Below are positions 18,422 to 28,400 of a stretch of DNA of 64,000 nt, piece after piece (position 1 is the stretch's first letter; every line of letters starts with the position of its first letter). Both the position numbers and the translations under genes were made by a program. A model generated the notes under the pieces. That model saw only the letters and a program-made list of their open reading frames with translations. It had not been told where the DNA came from and searched no databases. The stretch is from Lederbergia lenta NBRC 16444 (lineage in GTDB: Bacteria > Bacillota > Bacilli > Bacillales > Bacillaceae_C): assembly GCF_001591545.1 (NCBI RefSeq), contig NZ_BCVC01000002.1:248001-312000 (forward strand). The letters are read 5' to 3'.

Positions 18422-18449
18422 TTGCACTTTTTAAAAAGTTAGTTATAAT
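18422..18449 (+). promoter_or_regulatory. Promoter of the mdxEFG operon
   Basis: TTGCAC (18422-18427), 16-base spacer, TATAAT (18444-18449). LacI-type operators and cre-like sites lie immediately downstream. Confidence 0.65.
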
Positions 18450-18458
18450 ACAATTTAT

Positions 18459-18476
18459 AAGCGCAATCGTTTTCAT
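18459..18476 (+). promoter_or_regulatory. LacI-family operator / cre overlap
   Basis: AAGCGCAATCG (18459-18469) recurs exactly at 18507-18517. On the minus strand 18476-18462 reads ATGAAAACGATTGCG, 14 of 15 matches to the cre consensus. The site sits at the start of the mdx transcript, so repression by MalR and CcpA is likely. Confidence 0.6.
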
Positions 18477-18480
18477 AGAC

Positions 18481-18495
18481 TTGGAAGCGATTAAT
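18481..18495 (+). promoter_or_regulatory. Second cre-like site
   Basis: TTGGAAGCGATTAAT matches WTGNAANCGNWNNCW except for the C. It lies between the two AAGCGCAATCG copies. Confidence 0.4.
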
Positions 18496-18506
18496 TTTTC
18501 GAATCC

Positions 18507-18522
18507 AAGCGCAATCGATTGC
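18507..18522 (+). promoter_or_regulatory. Palindromic MalR-like operator
   Basis: GCAATCGATTGC (18511-18522) is a perfect 12-base palindrome with the central CG of LacI-family operators, preceded by AAGC as in the copy 48 bases upstream. It is 32 bases before the mdxE start codon. Confidence 0.65.
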
Positions 18523-18554
18523 ACTATAAACATAATTTATATGGAGGGGTCAAG

Positions 18555-19850
18555 ATGAAGAAGTCAATCTCGTTGCTACTAGCTATGATGCTAGTAATCG
18601 GTATGCTCGCAGCATGTGGACCGAGCAGAACGGAAACAAATGATAGCGGAAACACAGGTAGTAAGGAAAAGGAAGAAGAAAATAACGCGGTAGAAGAAAC
18701 AGATAAGCCTGATAAATTAGTAGTTTGGGTGAATGATGAAGAGTCACAAAAAGTTGCACTACGTGAAATTTTTGATAAATATGAAGAAGAAACAGGGATT
18801 ACAGTTGAGCAAGTAGAAATGAATATGCTTGATCAAATTGAAGCACTTGCACTTGATGGTCCAGCTGGAAAAGGTCCGGATTTATTCTTCCAGCCACATG
18901 ACAGAATTGGAAATATTGTTTTGCAAGGTCTAGCTGATCCAGTAGAGTTAGGGGATGCAAAAGAAGAGTATGTTGGAACTTCTATTGAAGCAGTCACATA
19001 TGATGGCGATATTTGGGGAGCGCCCTTAGTAGTTGAAACGTATGGTACTTTTTACAATAAAGATTTAGTCGATAAAGCTCCAGAAACAATGGATGAACTT
19101 ATGGAAATTGCTAAAACTCAAACAGATCAATCGAAAGATGAATACGGTTTCTTAATGGAAGCAGCGAACTTTTATTTCTCTTATCCATTCTTTGCAGCAA
19201 CAGGCGGCTATGTGTTCAATAAAGAAGACGGTGCTTATGATGTAAATGATATTGGATTAAATAATGAAGGCGCAATTAAAGGTGGAGAGCTGATTGGTTC
19301 TTGGTTTAAAGAAGGCTATATTCCAGTAGAAGTGAACCCAGATATTATGAACGGATTATTCAATGATGGGAAAACAGCTGTTGTTATTACAGGTCCTTGG
19401 AATATACCGACATACAAAGAAGCACTAGGTGATAAGCTTGGTACAGCTATTTTACCGAAAATTGATGGAAATGTACCACAATCATTTGTTGGTGTGAAAT
19501 CATGGATGCTTTCTTCTTATTCAGACAATAAGGAATGGGCTACAGATTTAATGAAATTTACTACAAACACAGAAAACTCGTTACATTATTTTGAAAATGC
19601 GGGAGAAATGCCAGCAAACGCAGCAGCTCTTGAAGATGAAAAGGTAACTTCAGATGAATTGATTAAAGCATTCGCTCAACAAGTTGAATATGGTGAGCCA
19701 ATGCCATCGGCTCCAGAAATGCAGCAAGTTTGGGATCCGTTTAATAATGCACTTGCTTTCATTGCAAAAGGAGAGCCAGTAAAAGAAGTATTGGATGAGG
19801 CAGTAGAAACAATCAAAGATAGTATCCAAGCTTCAGGTGGCGGTCAATAA
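18555..19850 (+). CDS. mdxE: Maltodextrin-binding lipoprotein MdxE
   Basis: A 431-residue substrate-binding protein of the maltose/maltodextrin importer. The signal peptide ends in the lipobox MLAACGPS, followed by an acidic linker (residues about 25-55). The mature domain shows DGPAGKGPDLFFQPHDRIG, PLVVETYGTFYNKDLV and FNDGKTAVVITGPWNIP, all characteristic of maltodextrin-binding proteins. The ATG at 18555 has GGAGGGG before it. It is followed by a stable hairpin and the permease genes. No ATPase is present in the locus; an MsmX-type ATPase from elsewhere is expected to energise it. Confidence 0.92.
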   Translation: MKKSISLLLAMMLVIGMLAACGPSRTETNDSGNTGSKEKEEENNAVEETDKPDKLVVWVNDEESQKVALREIFDKYEEETGITVEQVEMNMLDQIEALALDGPAGKGPDLFFQPHDRIGNIVLQGLADPVELGDAKEEYVGTSIEAVTYDGDIWGAPLVVETYGTFYNKDLVDKAPETMDELMEIAKTQTDQSKDEYGFLMEAANFYFSYPFFAATGGYVFNKEDGAYDVNDIGLNNEGAIKGGELIGSWFKEGYIPVEVNPDIMNGLFNDGKTAVVITGPWNIPTYKEALGDKLGTAILPKIDGNVPQSFVGVKSWMLSSYSDNKEWATDLMKFTTNTENSLHYFENAGEMPANAAALEDEKVTSDELIKAFAQQVEYGEPMPSAPEMQQVWDPFNNALAFIAKGEPVKEVLDEAVETIKDSIQASGGGQ

Positions 19851-19969
19851 GCTAAGAGTTTATGAAGTGACTATTGGTATTGTCATGTTATATGGAGGTG
19901 CCGATATAATCACATCTTGTTGAGTTAGAAGGCTATGTTAATGATGCTGTTGATTCTTTAGCTCATTTT

Positions 19970-20026
19970 AGCCCTGGCTTCATGACGGGCGAGAGAAATT
20001 ACTTTCCCATTCATGAGGCCAGGGCT
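19970..20026 (+). other. Stable intercistronic hairpin after mdxE
   Basis: AGCCCTGGCTTCATGA (19970-19985) pairs with TCATGAGGCCAGGGCT (20011-20026) with a single G-T pair, and the loop can pair further (GGG/CCC). There is no T-run, so it is probably a message-stabilising or processing structure rather than a full terminator. Confidence 0.7.
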
Positions 20027-20118
20027 ACCTTTCAGATTAGCTAAGAGACGTGAGATAACAGGGTTTAAAAGTCGTTGAATCAACAATATTGATTAATATA
20101 GTCGAATGAAAAAAGGGA

Positions 20119-20218
20119 GAATAAAGTTAAGCCTCTGGCGGTTGCCTTAGATATTATAAGGGATTTATCGAGCAAGCTTGATAAAAATCTGGGCACTAAA
20201 ACGCCAAGGAGAATTTGA
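20119..20218 (+). repeat. Copy A of a structured intergenic element
   Basis: 100 bases from GAATAAAG to GAATTTGA, ending 18 bases before the mdxF start codon. It aligns with 57178-57263: 26 of 34 bases in the first block and about 43 of 53 in the second, separated by 13 extra bases here. Both copies keep a TATCG...GATA hairpin, the run GATAAAAAT, and GC...GCCAAGG pairing. Weaker similarity (GTGAGAT, CAGG) extends upstream to about 20050. No ORF fits. I cannot name a family; it may be a regulatory RNA or a small dispersed repeat. Confidence 0.75.
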
Positions 20219-20236
20219 TCTTTAGGAGGATTGCAT

Positions 20237-21520
20237 ATGTCGGATGGACATAGAAGTAGGCATAATCCGAAATTGGCAATGGTCCTATCCATTATTTTTG
20301 CTGGTCTCGGTCAATTATACAATCGACGCTGGATTAAAGGAATTATATTTATTGTTGCAGAGATTGCTTTTATTGTAACGCTTGGAAGCTTTGTGAATGA
20401 AGGGATTTGGGGGCTACGAACACTTGGAACGATTCCAGGAGAACATCATTCAATATTCCTACTAATTTTCGGACTTATTTCTTTGATTATCCTTGGATTT
20501 ACCATCGCATTATATGTATATAACATGATTGATGCAAAAAAAGATGCAGAACGAATTGTTAGGGGAGAAGAAAAACGCAGCTTTATAGAAGCGATTAGTC
20601 ATGCATGGGATAAAGGGTTCCCTTATGTATTTGTAACACCTGGTCTGATTATGCTTCTATTTATTGCGGTATTACCTTTGTTATTTACCATTGCACTTGC
20701 TTTCACTGATTACAATCTATATAACACGCCACCTAGAAAATTATTAAACTGGGTTGGATTCGAAAACTTTAAAAATATGGTCACGTTAAAGGTTTGGAAA
20801 GACACGTTTTTCAGTGTGTTCGCATGGACACTTGTATGGACAGCGATAGCTACAACCTTGCAAATTGCCCTTGGGTTGATCCTAGCATTATTGGTTAATG
20901 ATCCACGGATTAAATTTAAAAGATTCATTAGAACCTTCTTGATTTTGCCTTGGGCTGTACCAGCGTTTGTAACAATTTTAATTTTTGCTGCAATGTTTAA
21001 TGATAAGTTTGGAACGATTAATAGAGATCTACTTTCTATGATTAATATTGCTATCCCGTGGCTTCAAGATCCTTTTTGGACTAAAACAGCGCTAATAATG
21101 ATTCAAACATGGCTTGGTTTTCCATTTGTATTCGCTTTGTTTACGGGTATTCTTCAAAGTGTATCTAAGGAATGGTACGAAGCTGCTGATGTTGACGGTG
21201 GAACGCGTATGCAGAAATTCAGATATATTACGTTACCGCATATTATGTATGCGACTGCCCCATTATTGATTATGCAGTATGCAGGGAATTTTAATAACTT
21301 TAACATTATTTATCTATTTAATAATGGTGGTCCTGCGGTACGCGGACAAAGTGCAGGAGGAACTGATATCCTCATTTCATGGGTATATAAACTTACATTT
21401 GAGTTGAATCAGTATAATATGGCTGCAGCTATTTCCTTAATTTTAGGGCTGATTGTGATGGGATTTGCCTTCTTCCAATTCCGACGTACTCGTGCCTTTA
21501 AAGAGGAGGGGAATATTTAA
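20237..21520 (+). CDS. mdxF: Maltodextrin ABC transporter permease MdxF
   Basis: A 427-residue permease. Like other Firmicute MalF proteins it has an N-terminal extension with two TM helices (KLAMVLSIIFAGLGQLYNRR) ahead of the six-TM core. The EAA loop is EWYEAADVDGGTRMQKFRYI near residues 315-335. TAGGAGGA precedes ATG 20237; a TTG six bases upstream is less well placed. The stop codon overlaps mdxG by one base. It pairs with MdxG to form the channel for maltodextrins delivered by MdxE. Confidence 0.93.
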   Translation: MSDGHRSRHNPKLAMVLSIIFAGLGQLYNRRWIKGIIFIVAEIAFIVTLGSFVNEGIWGLRTLGTIPGEHHSIFLLIFGLISLIILGFTIALYVYNMIDAKKDAERIVRGEEKRSFIEAISHAWDKGFPYVFVTPGLIMLLFIAVLPLLFTIALAFTDYNLYNTPPRKLLNWVGFENFKNMVTLKVWKDTFFSVFAWTLVWTAIATTLQIALGLILALLVNDPRIKFKRFIRTFLILPWAVPAFVTILIFAAMFNDKFGTINRDLLSMINIAIPWLQDPFWTKTALIMIQTWLGFPFVFALFTGILQSVSKEWYEAADVDGGTRMQKFRYITLPHIMYATAPLLIMQYAGNFNNFNIIYLFNNGGPAVRGQSAGGTDILISWVYKLTFELNQYNMAAAISLILGLIVMGFAFFQFRRTRAFKEEGNI

Positions 21521-22362
21521 TGAATCCAAAAGTGAAATCAAGAATAGAAGTTACACTGATTTATCTCTTTCTATTAATCATGTTTCTTGTAATTGCATAT
21601 CCACTAGCATGGACAATCGGGATGTCTTTAAACCCCGGTACAAGCCTATATTCCGCAAGTATTATTCCTGAAAATTGGTCACTAACGCATTATAAGTGGT
21701 TGTTAACCGGTGAAAATAGTAATTACTTATCATGGTATAAAAATAGTTTAATTGTTGCGATTGCTAATGCATTTTTCTCTGTTATTTTAACAGCATTAAT
21801 TGCTTATGCATTCTCACGCTATAAATTTGTTGGACGTAAATATGGTTTATATACTTTCTTATTACTGCAAATGTTTCCATCATTAATGGCAATGGTTGCT
21901 ATATATGTCATGCTGAATATGATTGGTTTACTAGATACCTTACAAGGGTTGATATTGATTTATGTAGGTGGGCAAATTCCATTTAATGCTTGGCTTGTAA
22001 AAGGATTTTTCGATACTATTCCGCGGGAGTTAGATGAAGCAGCAAGAATCGATGGTGCGGGGCATCTTACTGTATTTTTCAAAATTATGTTGCCACTAGC
22101 TAAACCAATTCTTGGTGTTGTTGCTTTATTTAACTTCATGGCTCCATTTGTGGATTTCATACTGCCGCGAATCGTTTTACGCGATCCTGAGAAGTTTACA
22201 CTTGCCGTCGGATTATTTAATTTCATTAATAATGAATTTGCAAATAACTTTACACGCTTTGCTGCTGGTTCAGTTATGATCGCTTTACCAATCGCGATCG
22301 CTTACTTATTCTCACAAAAATATTTAATTTCCGGGCTAACTGCTGGAGGAACGAAAGGTTAA
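21520..22362 (+). CDS. mdxG: Maltodextrin ABC transporter permease MdxG
   Basis: A 280-residue permease with six TM helices, the MalG partner of MdxF. The EAA motif reads LDEAARIDGAGHLTVFFKIM near residue 170, and the C-terminus ends SQKYLISGLTAGGTKG, the usual MalG tail. It begins within the TAATG junction with mdxF. A perfect 12-bp hairpin follows before the regulator gene. Confidence 0.94.
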   Translation: MNPKVKSRIEVTLIYLFLLIMFLVIAYPLAWTIGMSLNPGTSLYSASIIPENWSLTHYKWLLTGENSNYLSWYKNSLIVAIANAFFSVILTALIAYAFSRYKFVGRKYGLYTFLLLQMFPSLMAMVAIYVMLNMIGLLDTLQGLILIYVGGQIPFNAWLVKGFFDTIPRELDEAARIDGAGHLTVFFKIMLPLAKPILGVVALFNFMAPFVDFILPRIVLRDPEKFTLAVGLFNFINNEFANNFTRFAAGSVMIALPIAIAYLFSQKYLISGLTAGGTKG

Positions 22363-22385
22363 GAAAAAGGTCGGTTGCTATCTTA

Positions 22386-22413
22386 CTGTCTTCTTTAAAA
22401 ATAAAGAAGACAG
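22386..22413 (+). other. Perfect hairpin between mdxG and the LacI gene
   Basis: CTGTCTTCTTTA (22386-22397) and TAAAGAAGACAG (22402-22413) form a 12-bp stem. A G-run, not a T-run, follows, so read-through into the regulator is likely. Confidence 0.6.
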
Positions 22414-22484
22414 GGGGAGGCAATGGTGAAATTATTTCGTGATTAATGGATGATTCACTTCAGAAGTGAGCAAGGAGGAAGAGC

Positions 22485-23531
22485 GTGTCGATAACAATAA
22501 AAGATGTGGCGAAATTTGCAAATGTCGCTCCTTCCACTGTTTCAAGAGTAATTGCGGATAATCCTAGAATTAGTGAGAAAACAAAAAAACGTGTACGTGA
22601 GGCAATGAAAGAGCTTGGATATCATCCAAATTTTATCGCAAGAAGTTTGGCAAGACAGTCCACTAAAGTCATTGGACTAGTTATGCCTGGTTCAGCAGAC
22701 ATCATCTTTCAAAATCCATTTTTTTCAAATGTATTAAGAGGATTAAGTGAAAGTGCACATGAAAAGAATTATGCATTACAGATGACGACAGGGAAGACTG
22801 AAGATGAAATTTTCGAAGGCGTGGTACAAATGGTTCAGGGCCGAAGAGTGGACGGACTTGTTCTTCTGAATTCCCATGTGGATGACAAAATAATGGAATA
22901 TTTACGAAAACAAAATGTTCCATTTGTGGTTATTGGAAAGCCGTTTAAATATGTAGAAGAGATTACCCATGTTGACAATGATAATTTTCAAGCAACAAGG
23001 GAAGTAACAGAGTATTTGCTTCAACTCAACCATGACCGGATTGCATTTATTGGTGGAAGTTTAGATCTTGTTGTAACAATCGAACGTCTCTTAGGTTACG
23101 AAAAGGCTTTGCAGCTTGCTGGGATTGAATTAAATAATCAATATGTGATCCATGAGGAGTTCCTCCGAGAAGGTGGAAGAGAAGCTGTTTCCGAACTGTT
23201 AAAACTCTCCGATCCACCGACAGCCCTAGTAGTTGCAGATGATTTAATGGCATTAGGTGTGTTAAACATGCTTGCAGAGCTAAATGTTTCAGTACCAGAA
23301 GATATATCTATTGTCAGTTTTAATAATGTATTGATAGCTGAAATGGGTAATCCACCTCTAACCTCTGTTGACATCAATATTTTTTCACTTGGATACGAAG
23401 CTGCGAAAAATTTAATTCTACATATTAACAATACACAGGAACCAATAAAACGAGTGATTGTACCACATAAACTTATTATCCGATCTTCTTGCATGAAAAA
23501 CATTGAGAATGATCTGGTGTCATTAGAATAA
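22485..23531 (+). CDS. malR: LacI-family maltose/maltodextrin regulator (first copy)
   Basis: A 348-residue repressor. The N-terminal LacI helix-turn-helix (TIKDVAKFANVAPSTVSRVI) is followed by the hinge YHPNFIARSLA and a periplasmic-binding-like effector domain with DGLVLLNS, THVDNDNF, REGGREAVSELL and PEDISIVSFNN. Start is GTG with AAGGAGGAAGAGC before it. It lies directly behind mdxG, so it probably binds the GCAATCGATTGC sites upstream of mdxE. A paralogue at 29176-30198 is about 80-85% identical by eye and has an almost identical DNA-binding domain. MdxR/MalR assignment is from context. Confidence 0.9.
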   Translation: MSITIKDVAKFANVAPSTVSRVIADNPRISEKTKKRVREAMKELGYHPNFIARSLARQSTKVIGLVMPGSADIIFQNPFFSNVLRGLSESAHEKNYALQMTTGKTEDEIFEGVVQMVQGRRVDGLVLLNSHVDDKIMEYLRKQNVPFVVIGKPFKYVEEITHVDNDNFQATREVTEYLLQLNHDRIAFIGGSLDLVVTIERLLGYEKALQLAGIELNNQYVIHEEFLREGGREAVSELLKLSDPPTALVVADDLMALGVLNMLAELNVSVPEDISIVSFNNVLIAEMGNPPLTSVDINIFSLGYEAAKNLILHINNTQEPIKRVIVPHKLIIRSSCMKNIENDLVSLE

Positions 23532-23563
23532 AGAATAGGGAAGTATTTATTGGGGGAAGAGAA

Positions 23564-25246
23564 ATGAAAACAATAAAAATAAAGATAATAAGTGGGTTTG
23601 TTGTAGTTATTTCTCTTGTAATGATAATGGGTGTAATTAATTTTATTTCTACACAAATAACGAATCAAAAGGCAGCTATTGTAGTGGACGATGAGCTGCC
23701 TTTGCTAAACCTTTACGAAGCAATAAATTTTAATATGAATGAAAGAACATCATTGGCTAGAGGATATTTACTATATGACCAAAAGGCATATTATAATGCT
23801 TTTACTTCTGCTACTGATGATATTCGTGTATTAGAAAAGCAACTAATAGCGCTATCACCTCATAAATCTACACAGGAATTAGTAGATAGAGTACATGCGT
23901 GGGAGCAGTTGATGGATAAGCAAGTGTTTTCACAATATGATAATGAGGATAAAGAAAGGGCAATAGACAATTTTAGAAAAATAGTTGAGCCTGTAGGCCT
24001 ACAATTAAGAACAACTTTAAATGAATTAGCTACTACTAGAGTAGAGAATATATCAACCAGTGGCGAAGATATCATAAAAAGCGGTTCAAGGGCGGCTATC
24101 ATTAGTATCGGACTTACAGTTGGGATTATCGTAATTGGCATTGCAGTCGCTCTTTTTATTGCTAATTCGTTATCAAGGCCTATCGTGAGGGTTGTTAAAC
24201 GGATGAAGTCAATTGCAGATGGCGATTTAACACATGAGGATTTAAAAACGCGCTCAAAAGACGAAGTTGGAGTCCTCATTCATGCAGTCAATGATATGAA
24301 CAAGCAAATTCGAGAAATGGCAGTTGAAATTGGGACTGCATCAAAGAAAGTCACTAATCGTAGTAAGGGATTAAGTCAGTCAGCAATGGAAGTTAATATA
24401 AGTAGTGAGCAAGTGGCAGTAACAATGAAGGAACTGGCACTAGCTTCCGAATCCGAGGCTCAATCTGCAGCACAGTTAGTGGATTCGATGGGGTTATTAT
24501 CAGATAATATTCACGATGCAAATGAGCACGGTCGTCAAGCAAACCTTGTAACGGATGAGGTTCTTGAATTTATTGTAAAAGGAAATACAGCGATGAATGA
24601 ATCGGTTTCCATGATGAAGGTCATTGATGAAAATGTGAAAGTAGCAGTTAAAAAAGTTGGAAAACTTGATAAGCATTCGAATGAAATTTCCCAATTAGTA
24701 AATGTTATTTCTGATATTGCTGAACAGACAAATCTATTAGCGTTGAATGCAGCAATTGAGGCAGCGCGAGCAGGCGAGTTTGGAAAAGGCTTTGCAGTCG
24801 TTGCGGATGAAGTGAAGAAGCTTGCTGAGCAGGTGGCTAAATCAGTGTCAAATATTACTGGGATAGTTTCCACAATCCAGATTGAAACAAATGATGTAGT
24901 GGATTCGCTACATGATAGTTTTGAACATGTAGAATTAGGAACAAAACAAATTGAAGCAACTGGACTTGCATTTGAATCAATAAGTCAAGCGGTTCATCAA
25001 GTAGTCAAACAAATTCAAATTATTTCAGCCGACCTAACGGAAATAGCTGGTAATTCTGAGATAATGAATCATTCTATTGCTAATATAGCAGCAATTACGG
25101 AAGAAGCTTCAGCGGGCATTGAGGAAACAGCAGCCTCTGCTAGTGAGACAACAAATTCTATGAATAAAATTGTGGAAAATGTAGAATCTTTATCGGAAGT
25201 AGCGGTTAACTTAGACCACTTGATTAGAAGGTTTAAAGTTTCTTAG
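23564..25246 (+). CDS. Methyl-accepting chemotaxis protein in the maltodextrin locus
   Basis: A 560-residue chemoreceptor: TM1 (residues about 8-27), a helical extracellular sensor of 4HB type, TM2 (about 180-205), HAMP ([20 protein letters not shown]) and a signalling domain with tip [20 protein letters not shown]. It starts 32 bases after the LacI gene with GGGGGAAGAG before the ATG, so it is probably co-transcribed with it. Its place between the transporter and the secreted amylase suggests taxis to starch breakdown products, possibly through MdxE, but the sequence itself gives no ligand. Confidence 0.92.
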   Translation: MKTIKIKIISGFVVVISLVMIMGVINFISTQITNQKAAIVVDDELPLLNLYEAINFNMNERTSLARGYLLYDQKAYYNAFTSATDDIRVLEKQLIALSPHKSTQELVDRVHAWEQLMDKQVFSQYDNEDKERAIDNFRKIVEPVGLQLRTTLNELATTRVENISTSGEDIIKSGSRAAIISIGLTVGIIVIGIAVALFIANSLSRPIVRVVKRMKSIADGDLTHEDLKTRSKDEVGVLIHAVNDMNKQIREMAVEIGTASKKVTNRSKGLSQSAMEVNISSEQVAVTMKELALASESEAQSAAQLVDSMGLLSDNIHDANEHGRQANLVTDEVLEFIVKGNTAMNESVSMMKVIDENVKVAVKKVGKLDKHSNEISQLVNVISDIAEQTNLLALNAAIEAARAGEFGKGFAVVADEVKKLAEQVAKSVSNITGIVSTIQIETNDVVDSLHDSFEHVELGTKQIEATGLAFESISQAVHQVVKQIQIISADLTEIAGNSEIMNHSIANIAAITEEASAGIEETAASASETTNSMNKIVENVESLSEVAVNLDHLIRRFKVS

Positions 25247-25269
25247 AAAGCTGGAAGAAAAATATTGCA

Positions 25270-25302
25270 TCTGGAGCTGTCTAATCATTAGACAGCTCCA
25301 GA
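25270..25302 (+). other. 15-bp hairpin after the chemoreceptor gene
   Basis: TCTGGAGCTGTCTAA and TTAGACAGCTCCAGA pair perfectly around a TCA loop. No T-run follows on the plus strand; on the minus strand TGCAATATTTTT follows. Terminator or stabiliser cannot be decided. Confidence 0.55.
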
Positions 25303-25423
25303 ACCAATTGGATTGGTCATTTTCAAAAAGGTGAGTTTGTATCTGATCATTTTATTCTTATTATATAATCAAGAGACTGAATATTTATATTAATCTGACT
25401 AATGGGAGAGGGATATATATATA

Positions 25424-28400
25424 ATGACAAAAAAAGTGCAACAAAAAAAGATGTCTGTTTTTGCGATATTACTAATGATTTTCAGCTTGTTTTCCGGGTA
25501 TTTACCGCAAATCTCGGCCGAATCTAACAGTACATTAGGCAGTCCAGTTTTAAATGAAGATAGAACGGTCACATTTAATTACGAAGATGCTTCAGCAGGA
25601 AGTGTGCGTGTTGCAGGAAGCTTTACCAATTGGGATGAGCACCCACTTGTTATGGTTAATGATGAAGGGCTGTGGACAACAACTACAGATGAATTAACCC
25701 CTGATGTATACGAATATAAGTTTATCCTAGGCGATGATGAGTGGATCAAGGATCCACTTAATATAGAAGAAGAAGGTGGAAACAGTAAACTCGTTGTACC
25801 AGGGATTAACCTAATACCGATTGCTTCTTTACAAGAAATAAATAGCACAACGAAATTGAAGGCTAACATCATTGAAGGTAATGGGATAATTCAAGAAGAA
25901 TCATCGGAAATAACTTGGTCTTTAGAAAGTGCTCCACCAGGTGTTGAAATTAATGGGGCAACATTAACAATTACCGAAAATGCACCAGTTGGTACAATAT
26001 TTATTATAAAAGCTACTAAAGGAAATGATACAGCTACGAAAGAAATAGAAATCTCTGCACAAATGAATCAGTTTACGATAAATTATCATCGAATCGATAA
26101 CAATTTAGAAGATTGGAATGTGCATATTTATGAAGGCGGATACGAAGCAAGGAATTATAATTTTGAATCGGAGTATGCTGTACAAATGGGGGATGGCAAA
26201 GAGTTTAAATTCTCTAAAGGTACATATTCATTCCCGAATAATAGCTTTAAAATAATCCCTCGTAAAGCTAACTGGGAAAGCCAAGATTTGGAACAATACG
26301 TACTAATGCCAGAAGGGAAGAAAGAAACAGAGATCTGGATTATTCAAGGATATCCAGAAGTTTACATGAGCGAAAGTGCGGCTATTGCTGCATTAACAGA
26401 TTCCGTATCACCTCATATCCAATTTGTATATGAACGTTCGGATGCAAACTATGATGATTGGGATGTATGGGTGTGGGGGACAGAAGCACAAAATGATAAT
26501 ATTAATTTTACAAACTTTAAAGATGGAAAAGCAATCGCCGATATAGGGGTAGGCCCGCTTGCAGATCGAGTTGGCTTTAAAGTACGTAAAGGTAACTGGG
26601 AACAAGAGGAGCCAGGTGGAGACCGTTATATTGATGTAAATAGAATGGATCCAATAACAAAAGTCTATGTGAAAAGTGGGGAAACTGAGTTTTTTACTGT
26701 TCCATCTATGGAAGCACCAGAAGTCAATAATGGAAATGCAACATTTTATTATCGTGACAAGAATTTATACGTATCAGATCAAATGTCGAAAATTGAAAAG
26801 GTAGAACTTAGCATTTTAGGCGAACGACATGAAATGACTAGAGAGAAAAATAGTGAGCGTTTTGTATTTACTTATAATGATCTTCCATATGGTGATCATG
26901 AATATACATTCTTTGTAACGATAGAAGGAGAAACAACTGAAGTAGCGGATCCATATTTCGCAGTCGACGGAAAATCAATCATTTCTTTCTTCAAACCAGA
27001 AATGGAAATAAAGGGTACTGTTTCTCCTGCGGCCATTGATTATAGTCAAAATGCCGTATTAACACTAGATTTATTGAATGAGACCGAAGCCGAATTACGT
27101 GGAATCTATGTTGATTTGACAGAGGTTGGTGGTGAATCGAATGTAACAATTGATCCAGATTTGGATAGAGTCACAATAGCTGTTCATGAATCTATTACAG
27201 CAGGTGTAAAAACACTTCCATTAAAGGTGGTTGATGTATACGGAAATGAGCATACAGGTGAAGCGAAAGTAACAGTGAAAGCTCGTAATTTTGTCGGAGA
27301 GGCTGACTTTGATTGGGATGAAGCGAGGATTTATTTCCTTCTAACAGATCGATTTTTTAATGGAGACACGACAAATGATGATCCGTATCGTGTAGGATAT
27401 GACAAGAACGAAGCAGGAGCATATCAAGGCGGAGATTTTAAAGGAATTACAGAAAAGTTAGATTATCTCCATGATCTAGGAATTAATACTATCTGGATCA
27501 ACCCAATTGTAGAGAACATTGCTTATGATGTACGCTATAATGATGAACCACATCTTACCCCGTACTATGCTTATCATGGTTACTGGGCAAGTAATTTCAA
27601 TGAGCTAAATCCTCATTTTGGAACGATGGATGATTTTCATGAATTAATTGATGAAGCGCATGCAAGAGGTATGAAGCTTATGGTCGATGTAGTGGTGAAT
27701 CACGCAGGTTATGGATTAAAAGAATCAGATGAAGCATTAGATGGGACAATTCCGCAATTTCCAACGAATCAAGACAGAGAGCGGTTCGCTGGGATGCTTC
27801 GTGATGGGGGAAGCGGTGATATAAAAGGTGAATTAGCTGGTCTTCCTGATTTCATGACAGAAGAACCGGATGTACGCCAGCAACTAATTGATTGGCAAAC
27901 CCAATGGATTGAAAAATCTAGAACACCAAATGGAAATACGATTGACTATTTCCGTTTGGACACAGTGAAACATGTGGAAAATACAACTTGGAGGGCATTA
28001 AAGAATGCCCTAACAAATGAAATGCCTGAATTTAAGATGATAGGCGAAGCTTGGGGAGCAAGTCAGCATAATGATTATGGTTATCTTAATTCAGGAATGA
28101 TGGATTCTCTCCTAGACTTTGATTTTAAATATCAAGCGAGAGATTTCGTTAATGGTAAGATAGATTCAGTAGAAAATGATTTGAATAAACGAAACGATTT
28201 AATCAATAACACAGCTACTTTAGGGCAGTTTCTAAGTTCTCATGACGAGGATGGTTTCCTCCAGCAATTTAAAGGCGAAGAAGGTAAATGGGGGAAACTT
28301 ATGGTTGCAGCATCTGTACAAATTACCGCAAAAGGTCAACCAGTTATATATTATGGTGAAGAGTTAGGGATTTCTGGGGAAAATAACTATCCATATCTTG

